Source: a virus. Taken from it: a stretch of DNA of 56,511 nucleotides. The stretch spans positions 1 to 56,511 of IMG/VR virus record IMGVR_UViG_3300032291_003763. The stretch is one strand, 5' to 3'. Below the pieces are notes generated by a model, which saw only the letters and a program-made list of their open reading frames with translations, ran no database searches and was not told the DNA's origin. Each line of letters starts with the position of its first letter. Position 1 is the stretch's first letter. Positions 14,782-23,152 of the stretch are shown one piece after another. The translations under genes were made by a program, and so were the position numbers.

Positions 14782-15792
14782 TTATATTAGATATGTGTTT
14801 TGTAGAGTGTGGAGATTTGGTTCTAAAAGATTGTGCAGTTGATTGGTATTTGTAAATTTTTCTAATTCCCAAGTTTTTAAGTTTAAATTGTGTTTGTATA
14901 TAAGACAGTGTTGTATGGCTGCTTCTTGTAAAATGTCAAGATCAAATCTTACCAGATCCATATGGTTTCCGTTGATGATATAATCTATAATGGTATCAAA
15001 GTACATGGCAAATGACAGTCGATTAACATGTATTTTTTTCCATTTGTTATAAACATCATTCCAGTGAGATTTTCTTGCGTGATCGATTTTAACTTCTAAA
15101 AAATCAAACAGTTGATCAACTGTTTGATCAAACATGGTATGCAATTCAAATATGTTAACGCTATAATGCGGAATTGTTAGATCAACATTGACAGAGATTG
15201 TTTCAGTAGAAAATGGGCGTATATTCAATGCTAAAAATTCTCGTTGATCCCAGACATGATTTAAATTTTGTTCTTGCCATATTTTATAACTGTCGGCAAA
15301 AAAGTATTCAATGTAATCTATCATTTGCTCGTCATTGGATAAATTTCTTTGGTCGCGATTCATCCATTTTCTAGACAGTACTCTGAATCTTGACGAACAG
15401 TTATACAACGGATGACTACTAGACAACACAATAATTTTTTTAAATTCTGGAATAATAGAAGATATTAATTCAGCACTGGGTTGATGCCTGCTGCCCAGAC
15501 CAGGACCTGGATCTGAAGATATTATCTCATCAATTAGATTGTGAAAGTACATGGTATGAAAATCTGAAGTACCAGTATTTTTCAAAGTGGTCAGTATATC
15601 TTGTGCTTGATCAATCTTCCAAATTTGATTTGGAAGAAACAAATGAGCATTGATGTCATTGGTCGGATCGTCGGGTATACTAGTCCAACTGTTGGTTTTA
15701 GCATGAAAATAATTTTTATGACCAGCCAAGTAGTGAAGGCTCCATGTTAAAAATGTGCCTCCTACTCCTGGATCAGTTAGAATCAATATCAT
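14782..15792 (-). CDS. Sulfotransferase-like hypothetical protein (paralogue of 22200-23117)
   Basis: 336 residues, AT-rich. The N-terminus ILILTDPGVGGTFLTWSLHY resembles the start of P-loop sulfotransferase-like proteins (G-x-G-G-T-F-L in place of the PAPS-binding loop). The middle has HVWDQREFLALNIRPFS and the end EAAIQHCLIYKHNLNLKTWE. The same three blocks in the same order occur in the protein at 22200-23117 (VWAKREFLSFWWWP; EATIQMILRDTHKLEIKCY), so the two are paralogues with low identity. Enzyme activity is not demonstrated by these motifs. Its stop faces the structured spacer, and its start overlaps the GIY-YIG gene by 20 bases. Confidence 0.6.
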   Translation of the reverse strand: MILILTDPGVGGTFLTWSLHYLAGHKNYFHAKTNSWTSIPDDPTNDINAHLFLPNQIWKIDQAQDILTTLKNTGTSDFHTMYFHNLIDEIISSDPGPGLGSRHQPSAELISSIIPEFKKIIVLSSSHPLYNCSSRFRVLSRKWMNRDQRNLSNDEQMIDYIEYFFADSYKIWQEQNLNHVWDQREFLALNIRPFSTETISVNVDLTIPHYSVNIFELHTMFDQTVDQLFDFLEVKIDHARKSHWNDVYNKWKKIHVNRLSFAMYFDTIIDYIINGNHMDLVRFDLDILQEAAIQHCLIYKHNLNLKTWELEKFTNTNQLHNLLEPNLHTLQNTYLI

Positions 15793-16225
15793 GTTTTATT
15801 TTTAAATTTTTTAAGTGATTGGCGTGTACCCGTACCTGGATGTGCCCGTTGTAATAGTCGTCTGTTTCCAACACCATGCGTGAAAATTGTTCTCTTGCCT
15901 CAATGTATGAACACTCTGATTTAGAACTACAATAGTAAAGTATTTCTCTAGAAAAGTTTTCGGCCCCCAGTTCGATTACGTCTGCGGTCAATGCCGGACT
16001 TGATCCGTAGTACTCACGCCAGTCGCTGTCAATCTTTGATCGTATTTTTTTTCGTTTCTTTGTGCCGTTTTTTTGTTTGACTGTCTTGTGTGTTGTTTTG
16101 CTAAACTTGGCTAATTTTTTGCCTATGTACTTGCGTCCAGATAGATTATTTGTGATTAGATAAACAAATCCCACACATTCTTGGGGCAGTGTCTCAACTG
16201 GGGTGTCTTGATAAAACCATGTCAT
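15773..16225 (-). CDS. GIY-YIG family endonuclease (Seg-like)
   Basis: 150 residues. GFVYLITNNLSGRKYIGKK (residues 19-37) is the GIY-YIG core in the form F-V-Y ... Y-I-G. It is followed by a lysine-rich loop (KTVKQKNGTKKRKKIRSK), then DWREYYGSS, and YIEAREQF as the candidate catalytic-Glu helix. The protein is short and ends soon after the nuclease domain, with no obvious C-terminal DNA-binding domain. Comparable T4 proteins are the Seg homing endonucleases. It is free-standing, not inside an intron. It overlaps the sulfotransferase-like gene by 20 bases; its mobility is inference. Confidence 0.75.
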   Translation of the reverse strand: MTWFYQDTPVETLPQECVGFVYLITNNLSGRKYIGKKLAKFSKTTHKTVKQKNGTKKRKKIRSKIDSDWREYYGSSPALTADVIELGAENFSREILYYCSSKSECSYIEAREQFSRMVLETDDYYNGHIQVRVHANHLKNLKIKHDIDSN

Positions 16226-16270
16226 GTGAATTTTGGAGAATTGCCTTTTGTGCTATAGTTATGCCTTCAG

Positions 16271-17128
16271 TTAGAATTGTGTTTGTTTTTGCCACTGTTT
16301 GTCAAATCTGGTTTGATTTTTGCTTGTACTACAAGTTTGTTTGCATACTGCGTTGGGTTCTGTGGTCCAGGTCTGTTGTATTTTTTCAAAATCTTCAACA
16401 AAATCTTGTTGTCTGCTGCCTAGCCAACAACAAGGACTCACACGCCCTTGTGCGTCTATGTAAGTGCTTTGTTCGTCAAGAGCATGACATGCTATGGGTC
16501 CCTGTGCTGGCTCAATTGGTTGCCAACCAGTGGGAAATCGCAGTGTTTCAGTAAATGCTCGTTTGGATACTTTGGCTCTAAACCACTTGAATCCCATGTC
16601 TTTAGCTAAACGTTCACATTCATCAACTTGGTGTTGATTGTGTTGATATACCAACATATCCCAATGTGCCGATCCCCCCGCAGCAATGTATGCCTCAACA
16701 TTGTGCATGAGTCTATGCCAATCAACTCCTTGGCGATATGTTGCATTGGTATATTCTAACCCATCAATGCTGAATACACAGTAATCTTGCGATTGATCAA
16801 AAATACGTCCCAGCTCATGCCACCATATGGTATTTTGCAATCCACCATTGGTGTTCATGCCCAGTACAATATTTTTGTTGACGGATCTAAAATAACGATA
16901 TAAGTCTAACGTGTATTTTCCAGCTGCTGGATCGCCGTAGTTGCCACACATGAACATTTTGTCAAGTGTTTTTATTTGCTCGTCAGGAAACAATTTTAAA
17001 ATGTCACGGACTGTTAAATGATGCTGCGATGTTTTATCAAAGGCAGCATCAGTTTCTCTAGCGCACAATGCACATTTGGCCTGGCACACGTCTGTGGGCT
17101 CAAGGTGCAGGACTTTGATATCACGCAA
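16271..17128 (-). CDS. Radical SAM protein with SPASM-like C-terminus
   Basis: 285 residues. CQAKCALC (Cys15, Cys19, Cys22) is the CxxxCxxC motif binding the radical-SAM 4Fe-4S cluster, and MCGNYGDPAAGK around residues 60-71 fits the G-x-x-G-E/D-P glycine motif. The C-terminal part has CHALDEQSTYIDAQGRVSPC with CW directly after, then VCKQTCS, a cysteine pattern typical of SPASM/twitch domains that hold auxiliary clusters in peptide- or RNA-modifying enzymes. The start is TTG at 17128: an in-frame stop lies two codons upstream and no early ATG exists. It overlaps the gp46 stop by 8 bases. No precursor peptide gene is seen nearby, so the substrate is unknown. Confidence 0.82.
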   Translation of the reverse strand: MRDIKVLHLEPTDVCQAKCALCARETDAAFDKTSQHHLTVRDILKLFPDEQIKTLDKMFMCGNYGDPAAGKYTLDLYRYFRSVNKNIVLGMNTNGGLQNTIWWHELGRIFDQSQDYCVFSIDGLEYTNATYRQGVDWHRLMHNVEAYIAAGGSAHWDMLVYQHNQHQVDECERLAKDMGFKWFRAKVSKRAFTETLRFPTGWQPIEPAQGPIACHALDEQSTYIDAQGRVSPCCWLGSRQQDFVEDFEKIQQTWTTEPNAVCKQTCSTSKNQTRFDKQWQKQTQF

Positions 17129-19205
17129 GATCTACATCCGTACTGTAACTGGTAAAGCCATTTTCTTTGACCACTCGCAGTATGTTTTCCACACGCCCGG
17201 CCAGCTCGTCCCGGTGACTCACAAGCCAGATGCTTTTGTGGCGTTCACGAGTCATCTTCTTCAACAATGCCAAACTGGCTTCTACACCCTGTGTGTCCAG
17301 GCCTGAATCAATCATCTCGTCAATGAACAAGATGTTGATAGGATGATACAAACTTTCCCACACATCACGGAATGCCCAACTCATACTAAGTATCAAACGA
17401 TTGCGTTCACCACGACTCAAGTTATCAAAGTCTAGTTCACGACCCAGTTCTTCAATACTAACACTCAAATCGTTTTGGAACTTCACTGTGTGTGGCAATC
17501 CAATACGATCCAAATAGTGTGTAAGTCGCGTGTTCAAGTAGCTCAAGTTCTGATCAATGATCTTCTTGCGAACAAATGAGTCTTTACTGGTCAACAACTT
17601 GAGCAAAAACTCTTGATGATCTTGTACTTTGGTCAGTTCATTGATCCGGTTGTAGTCAACCGTCTGCAGAGCCTGTTGTTGCATGTCTTCAATTTGTTCG
17701 CTGTAAGGATCAGTTTCGGCATGCTTGCTGGTGATCTGTTGTAGCAGGTTGTTGACCTGTGTGGAATGTTTGACGGCCTGTGCTTCTGTGTCGTAGTGTG
17801 TGACAGGCTGTGCGCCCAGTTCTACTGCAACATAACCCACAAGTTGTTCAGCATAAGGATCTGCTTCTGCTGATTTGTCTGTGATTTTTTGCTGTAGATT
17901 TTCTAATTCACTGCTGTGACGGATAGCTTCTGCTTCAGTCCGGTAGTGTGTTGTGGGCTTGATACCCAACTCACCCAGTGAACATAGTGCATCAGTATTT
18001 TCCATCCACTGACCGTTGGTGGCCAAGACTTGTAGTGCAGCCTCCTGCAAACTTTTACGTTTGGTTTCTAACACTGATTCATGAGCACCGTCGTGAAATT
18101 CTTGTCCACAGGCATAACACTTGTGTGCTTCTAGTTCAGCAATCTCCAATTTTAGTTTTTCAACTGTTTTTTGTTCTTTGTTCTCGTCGGCCACACAACG
18201 AGCAATGAGTCGTTCAAGTTCAGCAATGTCCCTAGCTTTTTGATTATACGCTGCTAGGTCTTGGTGTGCTTGTAGTTCTGCTGAGACGTCAATATGACTG
18301 AGTTGGTCATAACTGGCTTGCAAGGCAGTGATCTCCTTGGCTTGTGTTTGTTGCCAGGCAGTTTGGTATGCCAGCAATCGACCATGTGCATCTGCTTGTT
18401 TCTTGCGCTCATTCCATAATGCAAGATCCTTGTGTGCCAACAACTCTGCTTCAATGTTGACTCGAGCCAAGTCATCATATTGACCCACAAGATATGCCAG
18501 ATCACTGTTGTATTTCTTTTGCCACAGGCCCTGTCGTCGACGCAGACTTTCTATTTGTTCTTCAATGCGCTTGTTGGCTTCTTGCACAGCACGTACTCTA
18601 AACTCTTCGGATGTGATCGAATCTTTAGTGGCCTTGTTTAATTCTTTAATGCGGTCTGCACGTTCACTCAGCACAGTAATGCCCAACAACTGCTCAATAA
18701 TGGTGCGTTGCTCATTGGCTTTCAAACTCAAGAATGGTTCTGTGTAAGTGTTCAACGCCAAGATGTGCTTGAACATGTCGTGACTCATACCAAACACACT
18801 TTCAATGGCATCTTGTGTTTCACGGCTGTCTCCTTGCGCATCGTCTGTGGCAGTTTGTTCTTCGCTGTCAACATAAAAGCGCAACACGTTGGGCTTGCGC
18901 CCACGTTCAATCTTGTAGGTTTTGCCATTGACAACAAAGTCCAAGCTGACTAACATGCCTTTGCTATTGGTTTTGTTCACAAGGTTGTCCTTGCGAATGT
19001 TGCTCAATGCTTGTCCATACATGGCATAACTTAATGCATTGATAATTGTGGTTTTACCTGTGCCATTGCGGCTGCCGTCACCACCTAGGTCTAAGTTTTC
19101 ACCTAGCACAAGTGTAAGATCATTGCGGTCAAAGTCAATAGCCTGCGTGGCTGCACCCACACTCATAAAGTTTCGAACAGTAAGATTTTTTATATTAATT
19201 GACAT
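17121..19205 (-). CDS. 46: Recombination endonuclease subunit gp46 (Rad50/SbcC-like)
   Basis: SMC-type ATPase partner of gp47, which resects DNA ends for recombination-dependent replication and degrades host DNA. 694 residues (T4 gp46 is 560). Walker A is seen as SRNGTGKTT (Lys51). Long coiled-coil arms run from about residue 190 to 560, with a zinc-hook CYACGQ near 363. An ABC signature NLSRGERNRL lies near 597, and Walker B ILFIDEMID near 623. The start ATG at 19205 gives MSINIKNLTVRNFMSVG, the usual N-terminal strand. In this genome it is separated from gp47 by two inserted genes. Confidence 0.95.
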   Translation of the reverse strand: MSINIKNLTVRNFMSVGAATQAIDFDRNDLTLVLGENLDLGGDGSRNGTGKTTIINALSYAMYGQALSNIRKDNLVNKTNSKGMLVSLDFVVNGKTYKIERGRKPNVLRFYVDSEEQTATDDAQGDSRETQDAIESVFGMSHDMFKHILALNTYTEPFLSLKANEQRTIIEQLLGITVLSERADRIKELNKATKDSITSEEFRVRAVQEANKRIEEQIESLRRRQGLWQKKYNSDLAYLVGQYDDLARVNIEAELLAHKDLALWNERKKQADAHGRLLAYQTAWQQTQAKEITALQASYDQLSHIDVSAELQAHQDLAAYNQKARDIAELERLIARCVADENKEQKTVEKLKLEIAELEAHKCYACGQEFHDGAHESVLETKRKSLQEAALQVLATNGQWMENTDALCSLGELGIKPTTHYRTEAEAIRHSSELENLQQKITDKSAEADPYAEQLVGYVAVELGAQPVTHYDTEAQAVKHSTQVNNLLQQITSKHAETDPYSEQIEDMQQQALQTVDYNRINELTKVQDHQEFLLKLLTSKDSFVRKKIIDQNLSYLNTRLTHYLDRIGLPHTVKFQNDLSVSIEELGRELDFDNLSRGERNRLILSMSWAFRDVWESLYHPINILFIDEMIDSGLDTQGVEASLALLKKMTRERHKSIWLVSHRDELAGRVENILRVVKENGFTSYSTDVDLA

Positions 19206-19219
19206 AATGTATGTTTGAT

Positions 19220-20392
19220 CTACTCTAACTCATTTATTCTGTTCAAAGTCTGATTTAATAACGTTTTACAATAATAGTTATAATAGTGTGAAAAATTATA
19301 ATCTAACACATGTAACATGTCATTATACACGGCCTGACAGTCGTTAATCGACCATTTTGATATTTTATCTAGTTCGTTAACAATAAGTGACATCCTAATA
19401 CCTGGATCTACTTCGTTGTCGTATCTTTCGTCAAACCAGTTTTCGAATGTTTTAAATCCTATTGATTTTAAATATTTTAAACTATTTGTTGCGCCTACAA
19501 TAATAAAAGGCACTTTATGCCAAAAACACTTAAACGTTTTTTCGGTTAGATACGGATAGGGATAATCAAAAACTGACTCGCTGACTATGTTAACAAAACT
19601 TGATGAAAGCCAAGGTGCGGTAAAATTGTCTTGATTTGGCCCGGTTGTTATTACTGGATTCCTTACTAACTGAGATAACATAGAAAAATTTTGATAAATT
19701 TCAGGCATAAATTTACTTGTTATTTTATCATTGATTCTAGAAAATGGACTGGTGTACACAAATTCAATTTTGTTCTGAGATGCAACAAAATTTTCAACAG
19801 GATATTCTGTTTTATCAATGGAAATATTTTTATTTTTAAAATTATTCCAGGACATTACAGTTGATTCTTCGAGTCGATGGTCATGTATCCATTGTCTAAT
19901 ATAACTTCTATGATCTCGGGTAGTATTACTCATAAAACAAAAATGTTTTTTAATTTCACAATGTGAATGACTAACATTATTTTTGTTAGTGCTAATGGTT
20001 AACCGTGTTGAATAATTGTTTTCAAATACATGTATAGGCCAGTCAGACTTACAACGCAAGTTGATATTTGGTGTTATCCCATGATGATTAGTGAATAACA
20101 TGCAATATCCGGTTGAAATGTCAAGATCATTGAGTATTCTGATTAAATTTTCAATTGTAAAACCTAAGGTTGAATTTGGTATATAGTAATCAGTGTCGTA
20201 TAATGTAAAAATCAATCGTTCAGTGGGGCTAAAACAATAGTCTTTGTATTTTTGTAATTGATTCCATAATTGTAACATATCAAAATCATAATGAAGCAGA
20301 TTAACTGCTTCTAATACTTGATATCTCTGAGACAGGTCCTGACAGATCTCAGGCCAAATACCTGTATTGTTACTGAGAGTTACGGCGTCCAT
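19220..20392 (-). CDS. Glycosyltransferase-like protein (GT10/exostosin-type C-terminus)
   Basis: 390 residues, strongly AT-rich. The C-terminal block PYPYLTEKTFKCFWHKVPF, followed by IIVGATNSLKYLKSIGFKTF, resembles the Y-x-T-E-K-x-(F/W)-x-x-x-x-x-x-x-P-(I/V) block of fucosyltransferase (GT10) and exostosin-like enzymes, where the Glu and Lys contact the sugar nucleotide. The mid-segment HFCFMSNTTRDHRSYI could be the preceding recognition strand. The N-terminal 150 residues have no recognisable family. It overlaps the SGNH-like gene by 13 bases and lies between genes 47 and 46. Likely substrate unknown; a virion or host-surface sugar is an inference. Confidence 0.6.
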   Translation of the reverse strand: MDAVTLSNNTGIWPEICQDLSQRYQVLEAVNLLHYDFDMLQLWNQLQKYKDYCFSPTERLIFTLYDTDYYIPNSTLGFTIENLIRILNDLDISTGYCMLFTNHHGITPNINLRCKSDWPIHVFENNYSTRLTISTNKNNVSHSHCEIKKHFCFMSNTTRDHRSYIRQWIHDHRLEESTVMSWNNFKNKNISIDKTEYPVENFVASQNKIEFVYTSPFSRINDKITSKFMPEIYQNFSMLSQLVRNPVITTGPNQDNFTAPWLSSSFVNIVSESVFDYPYPYLTEKTFKCFWHKVPFIIVGATNSLKYLKSIGFKTFENWFDERYDNEVDPGIRMSLIVNELDKISKWSINDCQAVYNDMLHVLDYNFSHYYNYYCKTLLNQTLNRINELE

Positions 20393-21183
20393 AGTCGATC
20401 CATTAAATGAATTTCTTTTTCAATAGAGACTAAATTATGACTACTTGGTAAAAAATTGTTCAAAAAAGGAAATACATGTTCTTTTGTGAATAATAAATGA
20501 CCGAGAGATCCAGGGTGCGCCCCTAATGTTTTACTGAACCAAGGATGATTAATTTGGTGTAAAAATCCAATTAGTCCAGGCTCGTAAATATTTTCGCTTG
20601 CACAACTTGAATTATACAACCATTGACAAAGCGGAGTTTTAATTAATTTTTTGTCTAACACTACAGTTTTCTCTTGAACTAACTCTTTTTCGGTCATTGA
20701 CCAAATTGGGCTATCAAATGTAATATGATACTTCCAGTTATTTTGCTGGCACACCTGCTTGAACATGGACAACATCTGCAAGCTCTTGAGTGTAAAGTAA
20801 TCTTCGTTATAATAATTATGATAATATAATTCTTTTTCCATTGGAAACCAAGATCCTGTACACCAAAATCCTCCTGTTGAATCATGTTGCAATCTAGTTA
20901 CGGTGTGTTTTTCTTTGTTAAATTTTTCTAATAGGTCAGGAGAATCAATATACCAGTCCCATTTATCGATTGAAGTTAACATTATTAAAATAACAATGTT
21001 CAACTGAGGTTTCACTGACCATGCCGAACTTAACGCACGAAGTATAATGGCTTCGTTTCCCAGGCCTTTTTTGCCAATATTTACAAAGTTGGCGGCATAG
21101 GAACTCTGTACAATATCAGCCCATGTTGGCCACACTCCTGCTGTATTACTAGCACCGCTTATTATTACTGTTGGTCGATCCAT
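20380..21183 (-). CDS. SGNH-hydrolase-like protein
   Basis: 267 residues. The start VIISGASNTAGVWPTWADIV corresponds to the G-x-S/N block I of SGNH/GDSL esterases. NIGKKGLGNEAII around residues 36-48 fits block II/III (G ... G-x-N), and HPGSLGHLLF near residue 222 fits the final H-x-x-x-x-x-H block, in which His replaces the usual D-x-x-H. It overlaps the downstream glycosyltransferase-like gene by 13 bases and follows gp47 by 7 bases. AT-rich relative to gp46 and gp47. Family members remove or move acyl groups on sugars, consistent with a pair acting on a glycan, but this is inference. Confidence 0.6.
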   Translation of the reverse strand: MDRPTVIISGASNTAGVWPTWADIVQSSYAANFVNIGKKGLGNEAIILRALSSAWSVKPQLNIVILIMLTSIDKWDWYIDSPDLLEKFNKEKHTVTRLQHDSTGGFWCTGSWFPMEKELYYHNYYNEDYFTLKSLQMLSMFKQVCQQNNWKYHITFDSPIWSMTEKELVQEKTVVLDKKLIKTPLCQWLYNSSCASENIYEPGLIGFLHQINHPWFSKTLGAHPGSLGHLLFTKEHVFPFLNNFLPSSHNLVSIEKEIHLMDRLWTP

Positions 21184-21190
21184 TTTTTAC

Positions 21191-22207
21191 TCATAAGTTT
21201 TGATAAATCTTTAACAGTAACTTGTTGTCGTAGAATTCTGACTCAATGTTTGTGAGTTGATCTGTTACAATTTGATCCACACTTTCAAACTTGATCTCAC
21301 CGGGTGCCATGTCGGTGTCTACATCTGAGTTCTTGTTTGGTATCAGACTCATCTCACGCAGGTCATAATCTCGAATAAATGTTTCTTTGACAAAGTTGGC
21401 TTCTTCGTATGAAATCTCGATATCTAGTCCAACACGCACATGCATCTTGGGCTTAAGAAGAGACCCGGCGTTATCAATAAGATTGGCAAGTCCATACACT
21501 CTATAAGTGGGTTGATCAGTCCAGGCATGGTAAGTGGGCTCATGTCCCCATTCCAGAATCATCATGCCACGCTCATCGTCGCCGGCATCGGCATAGTTGT
21601 GCGGAAAACAGTTGCCAATGTAGGTAATATTTTTTTTGGTCTGACGTTTGTGAAAGTGACCGGTAAACACATGTTCAAAGTTTGCAAAGTCTTCTCTACG
21701 CACTTCGCCATGATCCGGCATTTCCACCATGGCGTTCATCAAGTAGCCCGGCAGTTCAAAGTGCCCGAACATGTACTTGCCAGTTAGTTTGGGTATCCTC
21801 TTGTGATCGTCACCGCACAGCCAAGGGGCAATAACAACATCACCACTATGAAACCAATCGTTGCATATAGTGACATTGGGTAGATGTCTTGCCCACTCCA
21901 CACTCTGTATATCACGTTTATCCCGATAATACAAATCGTGATTACCAGGAATAAAATAAACATGTTCAAAATTAGCATTTAGATGTTCCAGTGATCGAAG
22001 GCTGTAGTTGAGTGTGACAATGTTTAGGCTGGCTCGATTGTTGTGCCAGTCACCCAAGAACATGGCAGTTTCGCAGCCTTCCTCTCGGGCCTTGGCAGTG
22101 GCCCATTTTACAAAGGCCAGGCAATCTTCATTGTGCAATGTTGAATTAGATTTGAGGCCAAAATGGATGTCAGTGAACACGGCGGCCTTGCGGAATAGAT
22201 TAGACAT
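21191..22207 (-). CDS. 47: Recombination endonuclease subunit gp47 (Mre11/SbcD-like)
   Basis: Nuclease partner of gp46. 338 residues, practically the T4 length (339). Metallophosphoesterase motifs are all present: TDIHFG (Asp13, His15), GDWHNNR (Asp53, His55), PGNHD (Asn89, His90), GHFELPG (His149) and GHFHKR (His184, His186). The start ATG at 22207 overlaps the 3' end of the upstream sulfotransferase-like gene by 8 bases. The usual direct neighbour, gene 46, is here displaced 2 kb downstream by the SGNH-like and glycosyltransferase-like genes. Confidence 0.95.
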   Translation of the reverse strand: MSNLFRKAAVFTDIHFGLKSNSTLHNEDCLAFVKWATAKAREEGCETAMFLGDWHNNRASLNIVTLNYSLRSLEHLNANFEHVYFIPGNHDLYYRDKRDIQSVEWARHLPNVTICNDWFHSGDVVIAPWLCGDDHKRIPKLTGKYMFGHFELPGYLMNAMVEMPDHGEVRREDFANFEHVFTGHFHKRQTKKNITYIGNCFPHNYADAGDDERGMMILEWGHEPTYHAWTDQPTYRVYGLANLIDNAGSLLKPKMHVRVGLDIEISYEEANFVKETFIRDYDLREMSLIPNKNSDVDTDMAPGEIKFESVDQIVTDQLTNIESEFYDNKLLLKIYQNL

Positions 22208-23117
22208 TAAACGTTAACTCTCGGAGATTGGTTGAATTTGTGGGAAACGTGTTGAGATTATAGCATTTTATTTCTAACTTATGGGTGTCTCTAAGAATCA
22301 TTTGGATTGTTGCTTCGTCAACTAAAGTTAAATTATATTCAGACCAATCAACGTAATGTTTGTTAACTACGGAGTCGATAATCTTGTTAACCAACCAGTC
22401 TTTGTTGATATGTTGCTGTAAATTTTTCCAAGTATTGCAAACATTAACCAATTCTTCATATGGGTGTTGCAATTTCAATCCCAAATAATCCAGTATGGAC
22501 ACAACAGATGTAGCACAGTCATCACGTAGCTGACTTAGTGTTACTGTGTGCATATTTAAATTTTTATGTTCAGGATAACTATCCCAGACAGGATTTTTTT
22601 TGTAAACATCTAACCAACCATGTTCACTTAACCGGGCAGGCCACCACCAAAAACTTAAAAATTCTCTTTTGGCCCACACATCTGCAGAGTCCCAACTGGC
22701 CACTCCCCATTGCTTTATGTTTTCTTGTATTGTGTTTTGGTAAGGCAGTAACCAGTCGGGACGAACCTTGGTCCATTTGTTGTTCCATGCCAGCATTAAA
22801 CTATCTCGGTCGGGAGTTAAAAACACAGTTCGATCTGAAGTAACATTGACTTCTGTTAAGACTTGCAATAGATTGTACTGTTGATCAATAACTGGATGAA
22901 GTCCAACTATTCTAGCTCCATCGGGAGTAGATCGACAATACTCCTTATATTGTTGAATTCCTTGACATTGTGTATGCAGCATTCGATGAGAGTTACCGTT
23001 CCAATCAAACGGCTGCAAGAGCTCCTCACCAAGTCCAAAGTATCGAATACACCAATCAATCCAGTGGCCATAACAGCCACTGGCATACACAATTGTAATT
23101 GAATCTACGGTGCTCAT
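22200..23117 (-). CDS. Sulfotransferase-like hypothetical protein (paralogue of 14782-15792)
   Basis: 305 residues. The N-terminal ITIVYASGCYGHWIDWCIRY is similar in layout to the G-x-x-G-T start of phage sulfotransferase-like proteins. VWAKREFLSFWWWP in the centre and EATIQMILRDTHKLEIKCY near the C-terminus match blocks in the 14782-15792 protein. The final part (CYNLNTFPTNSTNLREL) is a motif I recall in hypothetical proteins of marine T4-like phages. The function is not proven. It lies between gp55 and gp47, with a sigma70-like promoter (23124-23152) immediately upstream, so it may be expressed early together with gp47. Confidence 0.6.
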   Translation of the reverse strand: MSTVDSITIVYASGCYGHWIDWCIRYFGLGEELLQPFDWNGNSHRMLHTQCQGIQQYKEYCRSTPDGARIVGLHPVIDQQYNLLQVLTEVNVTSDRTVFLTPDRDSLMLAWNNKWTKVRPDWLLPYQNTIQENIKQWGVASWDSADVWAKREFLSFWWWPARLSEHGWLDVYKKNPVWDSYPEHKNLNMHTVTLSQLRDDCATSVVSILDYLGLKLQHPYEELVNVCNTWKNLQQHINKDWLVNKIIDSVVNKHYVDWSEYNLTLVDEATIQMILRDTHKLEIKCYNLNTFPTNSTNLRELTFNV

Positions 23118-23123
23118 CTACCT

Positions 23124-23152
23124 ATTATACTACTCATCAAGACTACTTACAA
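23124..23152 (-). promoter_or_regulatory. Sigma70-like promoter (TTGTAA-17-TATAAT)
   Basis: On the minus strand, TTGTAA (23147-23152), a 17-base spacer and a perfect TATAAT (23124-23129). It overlaps the end of gp55 and lies 7 bases before the ATG at 23117, so a start site at the normal distance would leave the message nearly leaderless. Confidence 0.55.

Noticed and set aside
14636-14842. 68-residue plus-strand open frame in the structured spacer
   Set aside because: No family resemblance or ribosome binding site, and its end runs antisense into the real gene at 14782-15792.
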